Positions 52,105 through 61,310 of a stretch of 64,000 bases of DNA are shown here, piece after piece. Where the stretch lies: assembly GCA_001873365.1 (NCBI GenBank), contig MNYZ01000049.1, positions 1 through 64,000 of the forward strand. The letters are read 5' to 3'. Under the pieces are notes generated by a model. The model did not search any database, was not told the DNA's origin, and saw only the letters and a list, made by a program, of their open reading frames with translations. Both the position numbers and the translations under genes were made by a program. Each line of letters starts with the position of its first letter. The stretch's first letter is position 1. Origin of the DNA: Oscillatoriales cyanobacterium CG2_30_40_61 (GTDB lineage: Bacteria > Cyanobacteriota > Cyanobacteriia > Cyanobacteriales > Microcoleaceae).

Positions 52105-52509
52105 ATGATGACAGCAGAAAAATATATGCAACTCCTCCAAGATTTTCCTCCTCGTCCCATTACCTCTGAAGAAGATTTTGCAGCGACTCAAACTGTGATT
52201 AACAGATTACTAGATAAACCCGAACTCACCCCAGAAGAAGAAGACTATTTAGATGTTTTGGGTGCATTAGTTTCTGAATATGAAAATCAACAAGAAGACC
52301 TGATTCCTGATATTTATGGTGTGGAGCTTTTAAAAGTTTTAATTGTGGAACGAAACCTTAAACAAAAAGACCTTGTTTCTATCTTTAAGACAGAATCTAT
52401 TGTCTCTGATATTCTAAATGAAAAACGCCAACTTACAACTCGCCATATTCAAGAATTATCAGAGTTTTTCCATTTTTCCCCTGCCGTATTTTTTCCAAAT
52501 TTAAAATAG
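52105..52509 (+). CDS. HigA-like antitoxin / HTH protein without an adjacent recognisable toxin
   Basis: ITSEEDFAATQTVINRLLDKPELTPEEEDYLDVLGALVSEYE..LKVLIVERNLKQKDLVSIFKTESIVSDILNEKRQLTTRHIQELSEFFHFSPAVFF. Confidence 0.88.
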   Translation: MMTAEKYMQLLQDFPPRPITSEEDFAATQTVINRLLDKPELTPEEEDYLDVLGALVSEYENQQEDLIPDIYGVELLKVLIVERNLKQKDLVSIFKTESIVSDILNEKRQLTTRHIQELSEFFHFSPAVFFPNLK

Positions 52510-52522
52510 CAATTCGGAATAG

Positions 52523-52592
52523 GCTCAGAAACCGGGTTTCTCATGTTATCTATCGGCGACAATCGAAAGTTTTGTTAAGAAACCCGGTTTCT
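52523..52592. repeat. 70-bp TIR-bearing element, copy 2
   Basis: gctcAGAAACCGGGTTTCTcatgttatctatcggcgacaatcgaaagttttgttaAGAAACCCGGTTTCT. Confidence 0.93.
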
Positions 52593-52635
52593 ATTTCCAA
52601 AGTTAATGGGTGTTATAATCCAAATATTCTAATTG

Positions 52636-52899
52636 CTATAATAATCGATCATAATCTGCATGGGAACCAATCCAAAACCATGCTATCTCACCGTTTTCTT
52701 CGACTGCCAAGGCTCGATAGTGAATTCCAATCCGCACCGACCAGAACGGCCCCACCTTCTTAAAGTGCAGCGAAGGATATCGAGAATCCCCCTTGAGTAA
52801 CTCATAGCATCGATCAGCTAGTTCTTGGATCTCATTCGGTAACTGTCGATAGTGATACCAGAAATCAGGGGTTGCACGATATTTCACAGATCGGTACAA
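52636..52899 (-). CDS. RelE/ParE-superfamily toxin
   Basis: RATPDFWYHYRQLPNEIQELADRCYELLKGDSRYPSLHFKKVGPFWSVRIGIHYRALAVEENGEIAWFWIGSHADYDRLL. Confidence 0.9.
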   Translation of the reverse strand: MYRSVKYRATPDFWYHYRQLPNEIQELADRCYELLKGDSRYPSLHFKKVGPFWSVRIGIHYRALAVEENGEIAWFWIGSHADYDRLL

Positions 52900-53084
52900 C
52901 GTCCTTCCCGTAGATGTTGCAGTGCTTGTTGAGCCAGCCCATCGAGCCGACCTGCTGTAACATCTTCTTCAAATTGCCGATCCCATATTTCTGCATCAAA
53001 TTCTGCAAACCACACCCGGAAAGCGGCTAGTTCTTCTTTCGTTAATTGACTGACAGCACTTTCAATCTCCTGCAAATTACTCAT
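52884..53084 (-). CDS. Cognate antitoxin (overlaps the toxin gene)
   Basis: LQEIESAVSQLTKEELAAFRVWFAEFDAEIWDRQFEEDVTAGRLDGLAQQALQHLREGRCTDL; 16-nt overlap with the downstream toxin ORF. Confidence 0.87.
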   Translation of the reverse strand: MSNLQEIESAVSQLTKEELAAFRVWFAEFDAEIWDRQFEEDVTAGRLDGLAQQALQHLREGRCTDL

Positions 53085-53195
53085 ACACTTACAGTAAATT
53101 CAGCAATTAGAAATATAGCTAATTATACCACTATTCATCCAATTTAATCCTCTGTTATTGGGGGCTATTCCTCCTGATGTTTATAGCTAGAAACT

Positions 53196-53261
53196 AGAAA
53201 CCGGGTTTCTCAGGTTATCTATCGGCGATAACCGAAAGTTTTGTTAAGAAACCCGGTTTCT
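53196..53261. repeat. TIR-bearing element, copy 3 (66 bp)
   Basis: AGAAACCGGGTTTCTcaggttatctatcggcgataaccgaaagttttgttaAGAAACCCGGTTTCT. Confidence 0.93.
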
Positions 53262-53270
53262 ATTTATTCA

Positions 53271-55895
53271 TCACTCTTGAACAGTTAACAATTCCAGGGG
53301 TAAACGTTTAAAAACTAATCGTTCATTTTCGATATCAACAAAAATGGTATCCCCATTCACAAATTCACTGCGAAGAATTGCCTTAGCAATAGGTGTTTCT
53401 AATTCCCGTTGAATTGCCCGTTTTAACGGCCGAGCGCCATAGACTGGATCATAACCCACTTCTGCTAAGAAATCTAAGGCAGAATCCGATAATTTTAACG
53501 CCATTTTTCGTTCCGCTAACCGTTTCGATAAACGTTCAACTTGCAGACTCACAATTTGTCGCAATTCTGATTTTTCTAAGGCATGGAAAATGATCATTTC
53601 ATCAATTCGGTTCAGAAATTCCGGTCGGAAACTTGCCCGCATTGCTTCTAATACCCGACTCCGCATTTCTTCATATTGGGAATCGGAGCCCGACACATCT
53701 AAAATATACTGTGATCCCACATTACTCGTCATAATAATAATGCTATTTTTGAAATCAACAGTATGACCCTGTGCGTCCGTAACCCGCCCATCATCGAGGA
53801 TTTGCAACATAATATTAAATACATCGGGATGGGCTTTTTCGATTTCATCAAACAGAATTACAGCGTAGGGACGGCGACGAATTGCTTCAGTTAATTGCCC
53901 CCCTTCATCATAACCAACATACCCCGGAGGCGCCCCAATTAAACGGGAAACCGCGTGTTTTTCCATGTATTCCGACATATCAATTCGCACCATCGCTTCT
54001 TCCGTATCAAAGAGATAGGAAGCCAAGGCTTTTGCTAACTCCGTTTTCCCGACTCCTGTGGGGCCTAAAAAGATAAAACTAGCGACGGGACGGTTGGGGT
54101 CAGATAACCCCGCTCTTGACCGTTGAATCGCATCAGCAACGGCCGTTACCGCTTGATTTTGACCGATAACTCGGTGGTGTAATTCATCTTCTAAATTTAG
54201 GAGTTTTTGCATTTCCGACTCGACTAATTTACTAATCGGAATTCCTGTCCATTTCGAGATAATTTCCGCAATATCGGCTTCAGTTACTTCCTCCCGTAAT
54301 AGGGTTTTGCCACTGGTTTGAGTATTTTCTAATTGGGCTTCTATGGCTTTCAGTTTTTTCTTGAGTTCTTCCATTTTCCCATATTTTAATTCCGCCGCTC
54401 GGTTTAAATCATAGTTACGTTCTGCTTGCTGAATTTCAATATTAACCCGATCAATTTCTTCTTTGACCGATTGAATATCAGTGATCACATTTTTCTCCGA
54501 TTGCCATTGGGAACTCAGGCTTTGTTGTTCTTGTTTTAATGTTCCTAATTCCGTTTCTATCCGTTCCAAACGTTCTAAAGAGGCAGCATCGCTTTCTTTT
54601 TTGAGCGATAAACGTTCCATTTCTAATTGCAAAATTCGCCGATCAATTTCATCTAATTCTTCCGGTTTAGAAGTAATTTCCATCTTTAATTTAGCCGCCG
54701 ATTCATCGACTAAATCAATGGCTTTATCGGGTAAAAAGCGATCGCTAATATATCGAGTTGATAATACCGCCGCGGCTACTAAGGCACTATCGGAAATTTT
54801 TACCCCATGATGCACTTCATAACGTTCTTTTAATCCGCGTAAAATTGAGATAGTATCTTCAACTGTCGGTTGATCAACATAAACCTGTTGAAAACGCCGT
54901 TCTAAGGCGGGATCTTTTTCAAGATACTTGCGATATTCGTCTAGGGTTGTTGCCCCAATACAACGCAATTCTCCCCGGGCTAACATAGGTTTTAAAAGGT
55001 TCCCGGCATCCATCGCCCCTTGGGTTGCACCCGCCCCAACCACGGTATGAATTTCATCAATAAATAGAATAATTCCACCCTGAGAATCCGTAACTTCTTT
55101 TAATACCGCTTTTAAGCGTTCTTCAAATTCTCCTCGGAATTTTGCCCCGGCAATTAACGCCCCCATATCTAAGGCAATTAACCGTCTTTCTTGCAAAGAT
55201 TGAGGCACATCTCCAGCAATAATTCGCTGGGCAAGACCTTCGGCGATCGCTGTTTTACCAACACCTGGTTCGCCAATTAATACCGGATTATTTTTAGTTC
55301 TGCGGCTTAAAATTTGTATGGTACGGCGAATTTCATCATCTCGTCCAATTACCGGATCAAGTTTACCTTGACGGGCGGCTTCGGTTAAATCTCGACCATA
55401 TTTTTCCAGGGATTCATATTTATTTTCGGGTGTTTGATCAGTCACTTTATTGTTTCCTCTAATTTGAGTAATAATAGATTTGAGTTTGGTTTCATCTAAG
55501 TGAAATTCTTGAAATAAAGCCTTGCCAAAACGATCATCTTTAGGATAAGCTAAAAATAGATGTTCAATGGAAATAAACTCATCTTTGTATTCTTGACGAT
55601 AGACTTCGGCTCGGTCTAAAAGGGTATCTAAACTTCGACCTAAATAAACATTAGCAATTGCCCCAGTTATTTTAGGTTGACGATTAATAAAATCATCGGT
55701 TCTTTCTCTAAATTTAGCAACAGATATTCCCGCTTTAGTAATTATGTTTTTAGTTAATCCGTCTTGTTCGAGCAACGCTTTCATTAAGTGTTCTGTTTCA
55801 ATTTGTTGCTGTTGGGATTGTTTGACAAGTTCGGGAGTCCGGGCTAAGGCTTCCCAGGTTTTTTCTGTAAACTTATTCGGATCAGTTGGCTGCAT
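53271..55895 (-). CDS. clpB: ATP-dependent chaperone ClpB
   Basis: Clp-N repeats, [19 protein letters not shown]-domain coiled coil, [29 protein letters not shown]. Confidence 0.98.
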   Translation of the reverse strand: MQPTDPNKFTEKTWEALARTPELVKQSQQQQIETEHLMKALLEQDGLTKNIITKAGISVAKFRERTDDFINRQPKITGAIANVYLGRSLDTLLDRAEVYRQEYKDEFISIEHLFLAYPKDDRFGKALFQEFHLDETKLKSIITQIRGNNKVTDQTPENKYESLEKYGRDLTEAARQGKLDPVIGRDDEIRRTIQILSRRTKNNPVLIGEPGVGKTAIAEGLAQRIIAGDVPQSLQERRLIALDMGALIAGAKFRGEFEERLKAVLKEVTDSQGGIILFIDEIHTVVGAGATQGAMDAGNLLKPMLARGELRCIGATTLDEYRKYLEKDPALERRFQQVYVDQPTVEDTISILRGLKERYEVHHGVKISDSALVAAAVLSTRYISDRFLPDKAIDLVDESAAKLKMEITSKPEELDEIDRRILQLEMERLSLKKESDAASLERLERIETELGTLKQEQQSLSSQWQSEKNVITDIQSVKEEIDRVNIEIQQAERNYDLNRAAELKYGKMEELKKKLKAIEAQLENTQTSGKTLLREEVTEADIAEIISKWTGIPISKLVESEMQKLLNLEDELHHRVIGQNQAVTAVADAIQRSRAGLSDPNRPVASFIFLGPTGVGKTELAKALASYLFDTEEAMVRIDMSEYMEKHAVSRLIGAPPGYVGYDEGGQLTEAIRRRPYAVILFDEIEKAHPDVFNIMLQILDDGRVTDAQGHTVDFKNSIIIMTSNVGSQYILDVSGSDSQYEEMRSRVLEAMRASFRPEFLNRIDEMIIFHALEKSELRQIVSLQVERLSKRLAERKMALKLSDSALDFLAEVGYDPVYGARPLKRAIQRELETPIAKAILRSEFVNGDTIFVDIENERLVFKRLPLELLTVQE

Positions 55896-56161
55896 ATTTA
55901 TCCTCTACTTTGATGGTAATTAATTGATCGAAAATTAACAATATTAGGAAGGTTCTAAGTTAGAGATTTCCTATAACACTTTCTTACTATATCTGACTTT
56001 ATTAGGATAGTTTATCTTATTTTCACGACTTTTTGAGTACGGTTCACCGAAAATTAGGTGCTAGGTGTTGGGAAGTCTGACCGGGAGAAAAGAATATAAC
56101 AGTTAATCTTAAAATCTGAAGGTTTAAGGGAAATTAATATAATTAAAGCATTTCGGACAGT

Positions 56162-56236
56162 GACAGGACTTGCGCAAGCATAGTGTGCAGTAAGCCAGCG
56201 AACGCTGCCAAGTGTTCAAGTATTTGCGCCAGCAAT
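56162..56236. repeat. Degenerate acaggacttgcgcaag repeat with internal palindromes
   Basis: acaggACTTGCGCAAGca..ccagcgaacgctg..tttgcgcc; resembles the acaggacttacgca hairpin at 62372. Confidence 0.6.
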
Positions 56237-56428
56237 ATAAAATTTAGACACAAAAATTATACTGATTGACAGATATTTAACAGTCAATTCAATTGAGAAG
56301 TTAAACTGGTCTAATACCGAAGAAAAATCAGGAAAGTTAATCAAAATCAAGAATTTTCCTAAAAATCAAAAAGTCCAATTCCCAGCTATTTATACAACTG
56401 ATTTACACTTGCTATATATTCTCCTAAT

Positions 56429-56962
56429 TTACTCTTTATATTCTACTTTTCTGGGTTCGCCTACTTCACTATTACCAAAGCTCCTAATCATAATTTCTTT
56501 AAAAGCATCAGCACGTTCAATACTGATAAAAGATGCTATTTGTATCGCATTTTTACCATTCGTTATTCTAACCATTGGATAAGCATCTCCACAAAATTTA
56601 GACCTCACAGCTTGTAAATTTATTTCACTGTATTCAATAAAAACTGGATAAAAACTAACTGGATAAGCAGAAGAATTTGTTGGTTTGGTATCGCCACAGC
56701 TTGGTAGAGGAAATGCGACGTTATCAAAAGGATTAGAAGTTGTAAGAGACTGTGTAGAGTTAGATGGCGATCTTGTCACTGATGGAGAATTTGAGGAAGT
56801 AGAATTAGCAGAATTAATATTAACAGTGGATTTAGTAAAATTCTGTTGAATTGTATTCCAGGCAGCTTGACTGCCTAAAATTAGCACAGCACCACCCACC
56901 ATAACACCCATCAAAATGCCATAGATTTTCCAGAGTTTTTGTTTGTTTGTTTGGTCATTCAT
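56429..56962 (-). CDS. Membrane-anchored protein; shares N-terminal anchor with the next gene; C-terminus SPOR-like (tentative)
   Basis: MNDQTNKQKLWKIYGILMGVMVGGAVLILGSQAAWNTIQQNF; C-terminal MVRITNGKNAIQIASFISIERADAFKEIMIRSF. Confidence 0.75.
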   Translation of the reverse strand: MNDQTNKQKLWKIYGILMGVMVGGAVLILGSQAAWNTIQQNFTKSTVNINSANSTSSNSPSVTRSPSNSTQSLTTSNPFDNVAFPLPSCGDTKPTNSSAYPVSFYPVFIEYSEINLQAVRSKFCGDAYPMVRITNGKNAIQIASFISIERADAFKEIMIRSFGNSEVGEPRKVEYKE

Positions 56963-56990
56963 AGTTTTATTTGTATTTTTTTAAGGGACA

Positions 56991-57599
56991 TCATTGATTT
57001 TTTTCAGATCTTTCAGATATTTTCCAATTACCGTTTTCTTGCTTTAGTGTAAAACGATAAATACTGGAATCTGTCGTAGATTTGTTGAGAGTCTCATTGC
57101 TATAAAAATAAACTACCTGTTCAATAGAAACCTCAACTTCTGCTTTATTGTCAGTAGCAGAAAAGTAGCCTGTTCCTTGAACTGAGCGACGGCCGTAGTG
57201 ATAGTAAGCGTTATTTTGCTGTAACCAGTCTATTGAACCACCTGGTTTCACAATATCATTATAGACAGTATCAGTGGTCAAGCTGGCAGCTAGTTGGCGA
57301 TCAAAGGGAGGAGCAAAAATCTTTTCTTTCGCTTGCAGATAGCCCTCAATCAGATTAACAGCTTCTTCTTGAGTTAAAGTATTTGAAGCTGCTGGCTGAG
57401 GTGGTGGGGTAATATTACTAGGTGTAGATGTTAAAGATTCAGTGGCTGAACTAGAAGGGGTATTAGATTTAGCTAAATTCTGTTGAATTGTATTCCAGGC
57501 AGCTTGACCGCCTAGAATCAGTACAGCACCGCCTACCATAAGACCCATTAAGATGCCGTAAATTTTCCATAGTTTAGTTTTTTCCTGTTGGTCATTCAT
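56991..57599 (-). CDS. Membrane-anchored protein with ARC6/IMS-like (DUF4101) C-terminal domain; track ORF starts at 57638
   Basis: MNDQQEKTKLWKIYGILMGLMVGGAVLILGGQAAWNTIQQN; LIEGYLQAKEKIFAPPFDRQLAASLTTDTVY...SIDWLQQNNAYYHYGRRSVQ...YRFTLKQENGNWKI. Confidence 0.78.
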   Translation of the reverse strand: MNDQQEKTKLWKIYGILMGLMVGGAVLILGGQAAWNTIQQNLAKSNTPSSSATESLTSTPSNITPPPQPAASNTLTQEEAVNLIEGYLQAKEKIFAPPFDRQLAASLTTDTVYNDIVKPGGSIDWLQQNNAYYHYGRRSVQGTGYFSATDNKAEVEVSIEQVVYFYSNETLNKSTTDSSIYRFTLKQENGNWKISERSEKNQ

Positions 57600-57676
57600 T
57601 TGCCTTTCCTTAAAATTATAAAGACTTCTAATCATCAAATCAGGCTCATAGTTATATCTTTAAATTTTTCAAATAA

Positions 57677-58564
57677 CTATTCGGCTTTTTTCTTTTTTTT
57701 CTTTCGATCTGGAACCATTTGTGCATCTACCATGTCTGTAAAATTGGAGTTAATCCAGAATTCGTCTTCATTATCATTAGACTGCTTTTGAACATCATTA
57801 GACAGCTTTTGAACGAAGGACAATGAAGAACCTTCAGGTGATTGGATAGTTGCTTTATTATTAAGGTCTAATAACAGCGTACAAACACCGCTAATTGTCA
57901 TAAATGTAGCCACAGAACTTTTAGCGGTATTAATGACAGTTTTTCCAAATTCATCTATCAAGGTGTGAAATCTGTTTCCTAATTCCCTGAAAGCATCTCC
58001 TATTTTGGAAAAAATATTATCAGCTTTGCTCTGTGCATTTGAAATAGCAGCATCAATTTTCTTCAGAATTTCTTCTATTTTAGAATTAGCATCCTCAAGA
58101 TTCTCTTTCTCGTCATTTACAGCATCTTTGGACTCACTTAGGTCAACATCATCGCACTTTCGCTCTGTTTCTTCAAGTTCCGTCAAAGCGTCATCACGGT
58201 TTTTAATTTGTTCTGTAATTTCAGACTGTTTTTGTAGCATATCTTCTTTAATTGTTTCCAGCTTGCCTCTGGATTCATCAATCTCGCTTGCTTTTTGTTC
58301 CATTTTTTGGTTAATTTCCTGGTAAGCAATTTGCAAAGCATCTCCTTCGAGTTCACCGAGTTTCTCCGAGATGGATTCTAAGTTTTGATCAAGATTCTTA
58401 AGTTCTTCCGTCTTAGTTTCAATAATTTGTATCTGCTCATCAACCTCTTGATCGGCTTGCTCAATATCCTCAACTAAAACCTCCAGGCTGTTACTATCAG
58501 AAACATCTCCCTGATTTTTTCGCTTCGAGTCGGCTGCTTTTTTGGATTTTTTGAAGTCACTCAT
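57677..58564 (-). CDS. Long coiled-coil protein with one hydrophobic segment and a Lys-rich C-terminus
   Basis: Extended E/K/Q heptad-like sequence; ATFMTISGVCTLLLDL; C-terminal PDRKKKKKKAE. Confidence 0.75.
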   Translation of the reverse strand: MSDFKKSKKAADSKRKNQGDVSDSNSLEVLVEDIEQADQEVDEQIQIIETKTEELKNLDQNLESISEKLGELEGDALQIAYQEINQKMEQKASEIDESRGKLETIKEDMLQKQSEITEQIKNRDDALTELEETERKCDDVDLSESKDAVNDEKENLEDANSKIEEILKKIDAAISNAQSKADNIFSKIGDAFRELGNRFHTLIDEFGKTVINTAKSSVATFMTISGVCTLLLDLNNKATIQSPEGSSLSFVQKLSNDVQKQSNDNEDEFWINSNFTDMVDAQMVPDRKKKKKKAE

Positions 58565-58569
58565 GGCTA

Positions 58570-61302
58570 CTAATTACCTCCAGTTTTCCTAGATAAGATT
58601 TGAATTTCATACTCAAAGCGTTGCTTTTGCTCTTCTTTTTGTTTGATTTCTTTCTTAATACCCTCTTTAGCTACATCTGGTAGATTACTTTCTAACGGCT
58701 TCTTCAAACTGATGATATCATCATGCAACCGAGAAATCGCAGCCTGAAAAGTTAAAATTAACTGCTCTCTGTCAGGCTCCATAAACTCACACATAGAAGC
58801 AATAACATCATCGTCTGTAAAAAATGTTTCTAGTTGTTCTCTGACTCCCGATTTATTCTTGAAATTCTCTGTCGCTACCCGACGAGCGGTATCCCAACCA
58901 GGGACATAATAGAAAGCTTCACCAGGTGAAAAAATACCTGATAACTGTGCTTCACCTTCGGTTAAACACATTGCCCTACCGAGATATTCTCTATCATCGG
59001 GAGAAGGTAAGCGGTGCATTAGCTTTAAATTTGTAGCATCTACAATCGATTGTGCCAAAGCTGCTGGCGATTGATCGACGACAATTACTCCTTCTCCTGC
59101 TGCACGCATTTCACGCATGATTTGAGCAAACTTATCAACCACTTGAGATTTTGAATTAGCCTCATCTCCAGAAGTTTGGACTTTTCCGAGCATATTATGG
59201 GCTTCTTCAACTAAAATTACATGGCGTAAATCTAAATCTGTTGCTCTTTCACCCGTGCGTTGTGGCTGAAACTGTCCAATTCTGACAGTACGGATATACT
59301 CGAAAACAAAAACTAGCATGAACAGAGAAAATAAAGATTGTTCTTCTTTATTTAACCCACCGAGTTCAAAAATCACGGGTTTGCTAAGAAGTTTCGCAAA
59401 TGGCAGGGGCCTGTTTGCTTGAAGCATTGAACCCTCCCCTCTTTTTGAAACGAGCCGATACAATCTGGCTTTGAGCGCTCCTTTAATGCGATCGCCTACT
59501 TCTTGATCGCTTCCATAATTCTTTTGAGCTAAATCAAGAACTTTGTTATACAGTTCTTGCATTGTAGGAATTTCTAAGGATTTCCCCTCTTGATCAACAT
59601 CTCCGCCCCTGCTGTGAGCTAATTGCCACCCCTTCCTTTCATAATAGTAATCAATGGCTTCTTGAATAAAAGACGGTAGCGGATTTTCTAGTGGCAAGGC
59701 TCCCATGAAGCAGTCAAATATCCTCGAAATATGCTCCTGTAGTGCAATTCCAGGCATCACATCAAAGGGGTTAAAGCGAAAAGGAGTAATTAATTCTTGA
59801 CCTGGGGTAAAAATGAGCAAATCATCTTTAAATTCAGGCAGTCGCTTTAGATAACGATATTCTGGTGTCACCTTGGGATCAAATACCATAAAAGGTATTC
59901 TATGCTTTTCCCATAACTGAGTCAAAATGTTAAAAGTTGTCGTTGTTTTACCACTACCTGAACCCCCGACGACAAGCAGATGAGTTTTTAGCTGCTCAAT
60001 ATCAAATTCACAAACCTGATTAGTTTTAACATTGCGGCAGTAGCTACCGATAGTAATTGTTTTATGTTTTGTATCCTTGGATGTTTCAGAAACAAAAGCT
60101 GAACCTGTATCGTACTCCACACCTGCACAAGACTGATTGATGGGAATGGGCAAACGAAAAAATGCTGCCGCTTCATCCAAATCTACCAAGCGATGCAATC
60201 TTTTGAGCATTCCTGGCCCACCTGGAAATCCAGGCAATATTTTCCCTGATGTATCCCATATTCCAGGCGTACAACTTTGCTCGTTTATATTAACTTGCAA
60301 GGCTGTTTGTACTGCATATTGGCTATCAATAATTTGTACAACTCGCGGATTAATTGTATTTGCTGTACAGGTTGCAGCTAACTGATTAGCAACGCTTTGA
60401 CAAGCATCGCCATCAGGCGAGAAAACCCGGAAACTGTAGAGAAAAACTATCCCTGAATAATACCTTTTCTTGATATCTTCATAAACTGACTTGGCTCTTT
60501 GGGTATTGCTGTCAGGATCTATCTCTTCTTCACGGATACCCTTACTGATTTGATTTAGTGCCTCTAAGTATCGAGATATGATTTTTTTCTCATAGCCTTC
60601 AACCCTGGTCGGCACTAAGGTTAAATCAATACAAACAGGTTCTTCATATCCTTGCAGTTGCTCAAAAAAGGCTACCATATTATTGGCCTTATTAACTTGA
60701 ACGCCACCTGGGGAATAAAAAAAGTTTTGACGTTGTTTATCGTCGGGGTCTAGCCATTGAAAGACTTCTTCTGACTTGATAATTTCATAACAAGAAAGCT
60801 GTTGATTAAACTCAAGCCACGATGGTCGCCAGTCAAATTGATTTTTTGTATTCTCCTCAAATTGGTAGAGAGGCGACCTCAAGCTACTCTTAATATATTG
60901 CGCTTGCTTTTGTTGAAGAATATCTGCTATTTTTTGACTGCTATTGCTTGCCACCCGTGCGAGGAAATATACGTCTGTCGATTTAGATCCTTGTGGTGCT
61001 GGATGATAAACAATTCTCAGACTATACCCGCAAGAAGCGTTAGCACTGGGATCATCAAATTGGGTATAGCTGAAATAAGCTAAACTTTTGAGCAAACTTT
61101 TTTGCCACCCGGCAACAAAACCAACTCTTCCAGACGGATCTAAATGTTCCATAAGCTTAAATCGACCTGATGCAAAGTCAGAAACCCCTTTAAGCTTAAA
61201 GACATTTACAGCATGATAATTGTAAGTATCAACTTCTTGAGGCTGACCTGTTCCGGGTGAAGAACCTCTCCAGTATTTGATTCCAGATGTAGTAGTGATC
61301 AT
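58570..61302 (-). CDS. HerA/VirB4/FtsK-superfamily ATPase (DUF87-like)
   Basis: Walker A LLVVGGSGSGKTTTTFNILTQLW; Walker B DLDLRHVILVEEAHNML; downstream GEGVIVVDQSPAALAQSIVDATNLKLMHRLPSPDDREYL. Confidence 0.88.
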   Translation of the reverse strand: MITTTSGIKYWRGSSPGTGQPQEVDTYNYHAVNVFKLKGVSDFASGRFKLMEHLDPSGRVGFVAGWQKSLLKSLAYFSYTQFDDPSANASCGYSLRIVYHPAPQGSKSTDVYFLARVASNSSQKIADILQQKQAQYIKSSLRSPLYQFEENTKNQFDWRPSWLEFNQQLSCYEIIKSEEVFQWLDPDDKQRQNFFYSPGGVQVNKANNMVAFFEQLQGYEEPVCIDLTLVPTRVEGYEKKIISRYLEALNQISKGIREEEIDPDSNTQRAKSVYEDIKKRYYSGIVFLYSFRVFSPDGDACQSVANQLAATCTANTINPRVVQIIDSQYAVQTALQVNINEQSCTPGIWDTSGKILPGFPGGPGMLKRLHRLVDLDEAAAFFRLPIPINQSCAGVEYDTGSAFVSETSKDTKHKTITIGSYCRNVKTNQVCEFDIEQLKTHLLVVGGSGSGKTTTTFNILTQLWEKHRIPFMVFDPKVTPEYRYLKRLPEFKDDLLIFTPGQELITPFRFNPFDVMPGIALQEHISRIFDCFMGALPLENPLPSFIQEAIDYYYERKGWQLAHSRGGDVDQEGKSLEIPTMQELYNKVLDLAQKNYGSDQEVGDRIKGALKARLYRLVSKRGEGSMLQANRPLPFAKLLSKPVIFELGGLNKEEQSLFSLFMLVFVFEYIRTVRIGQFQPQRTGERATDLDLRHVILVEEAHNMLGKVQTSGDEANSKSQVVDKFAQIMREMRAAGEGVIVVDQSPAALAQSIVDATNLKLMHRLPSPDDREYLGRAMCLTEGEAQLSGIFSPGEAFYYVPGWDTARRVATENFKNKSGVREQLETFFTDDDVIASMCEFMEPDREQLILTFQAAISRLHDDIISLKKPLESNLPDVAKEGIKKEIKQKEEQKQRFEYEIQILSRKTGGN

Positions 61303-61310
61303 GGTGTTTT

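Noticed and set aside
54481-54810. 109-aa plus-strand ORF inside clpB
   Set aside because: Antisense to the ClpB M-domain coiled coil; Ser/Arg-rich shadow translation.
55896-56100. CIRCE (HrcA) operator upstream of clpB
   Set aside because: No TTAGCACTC-N9-GAGTGCTAA inverted repeat was seen in the upstream region.
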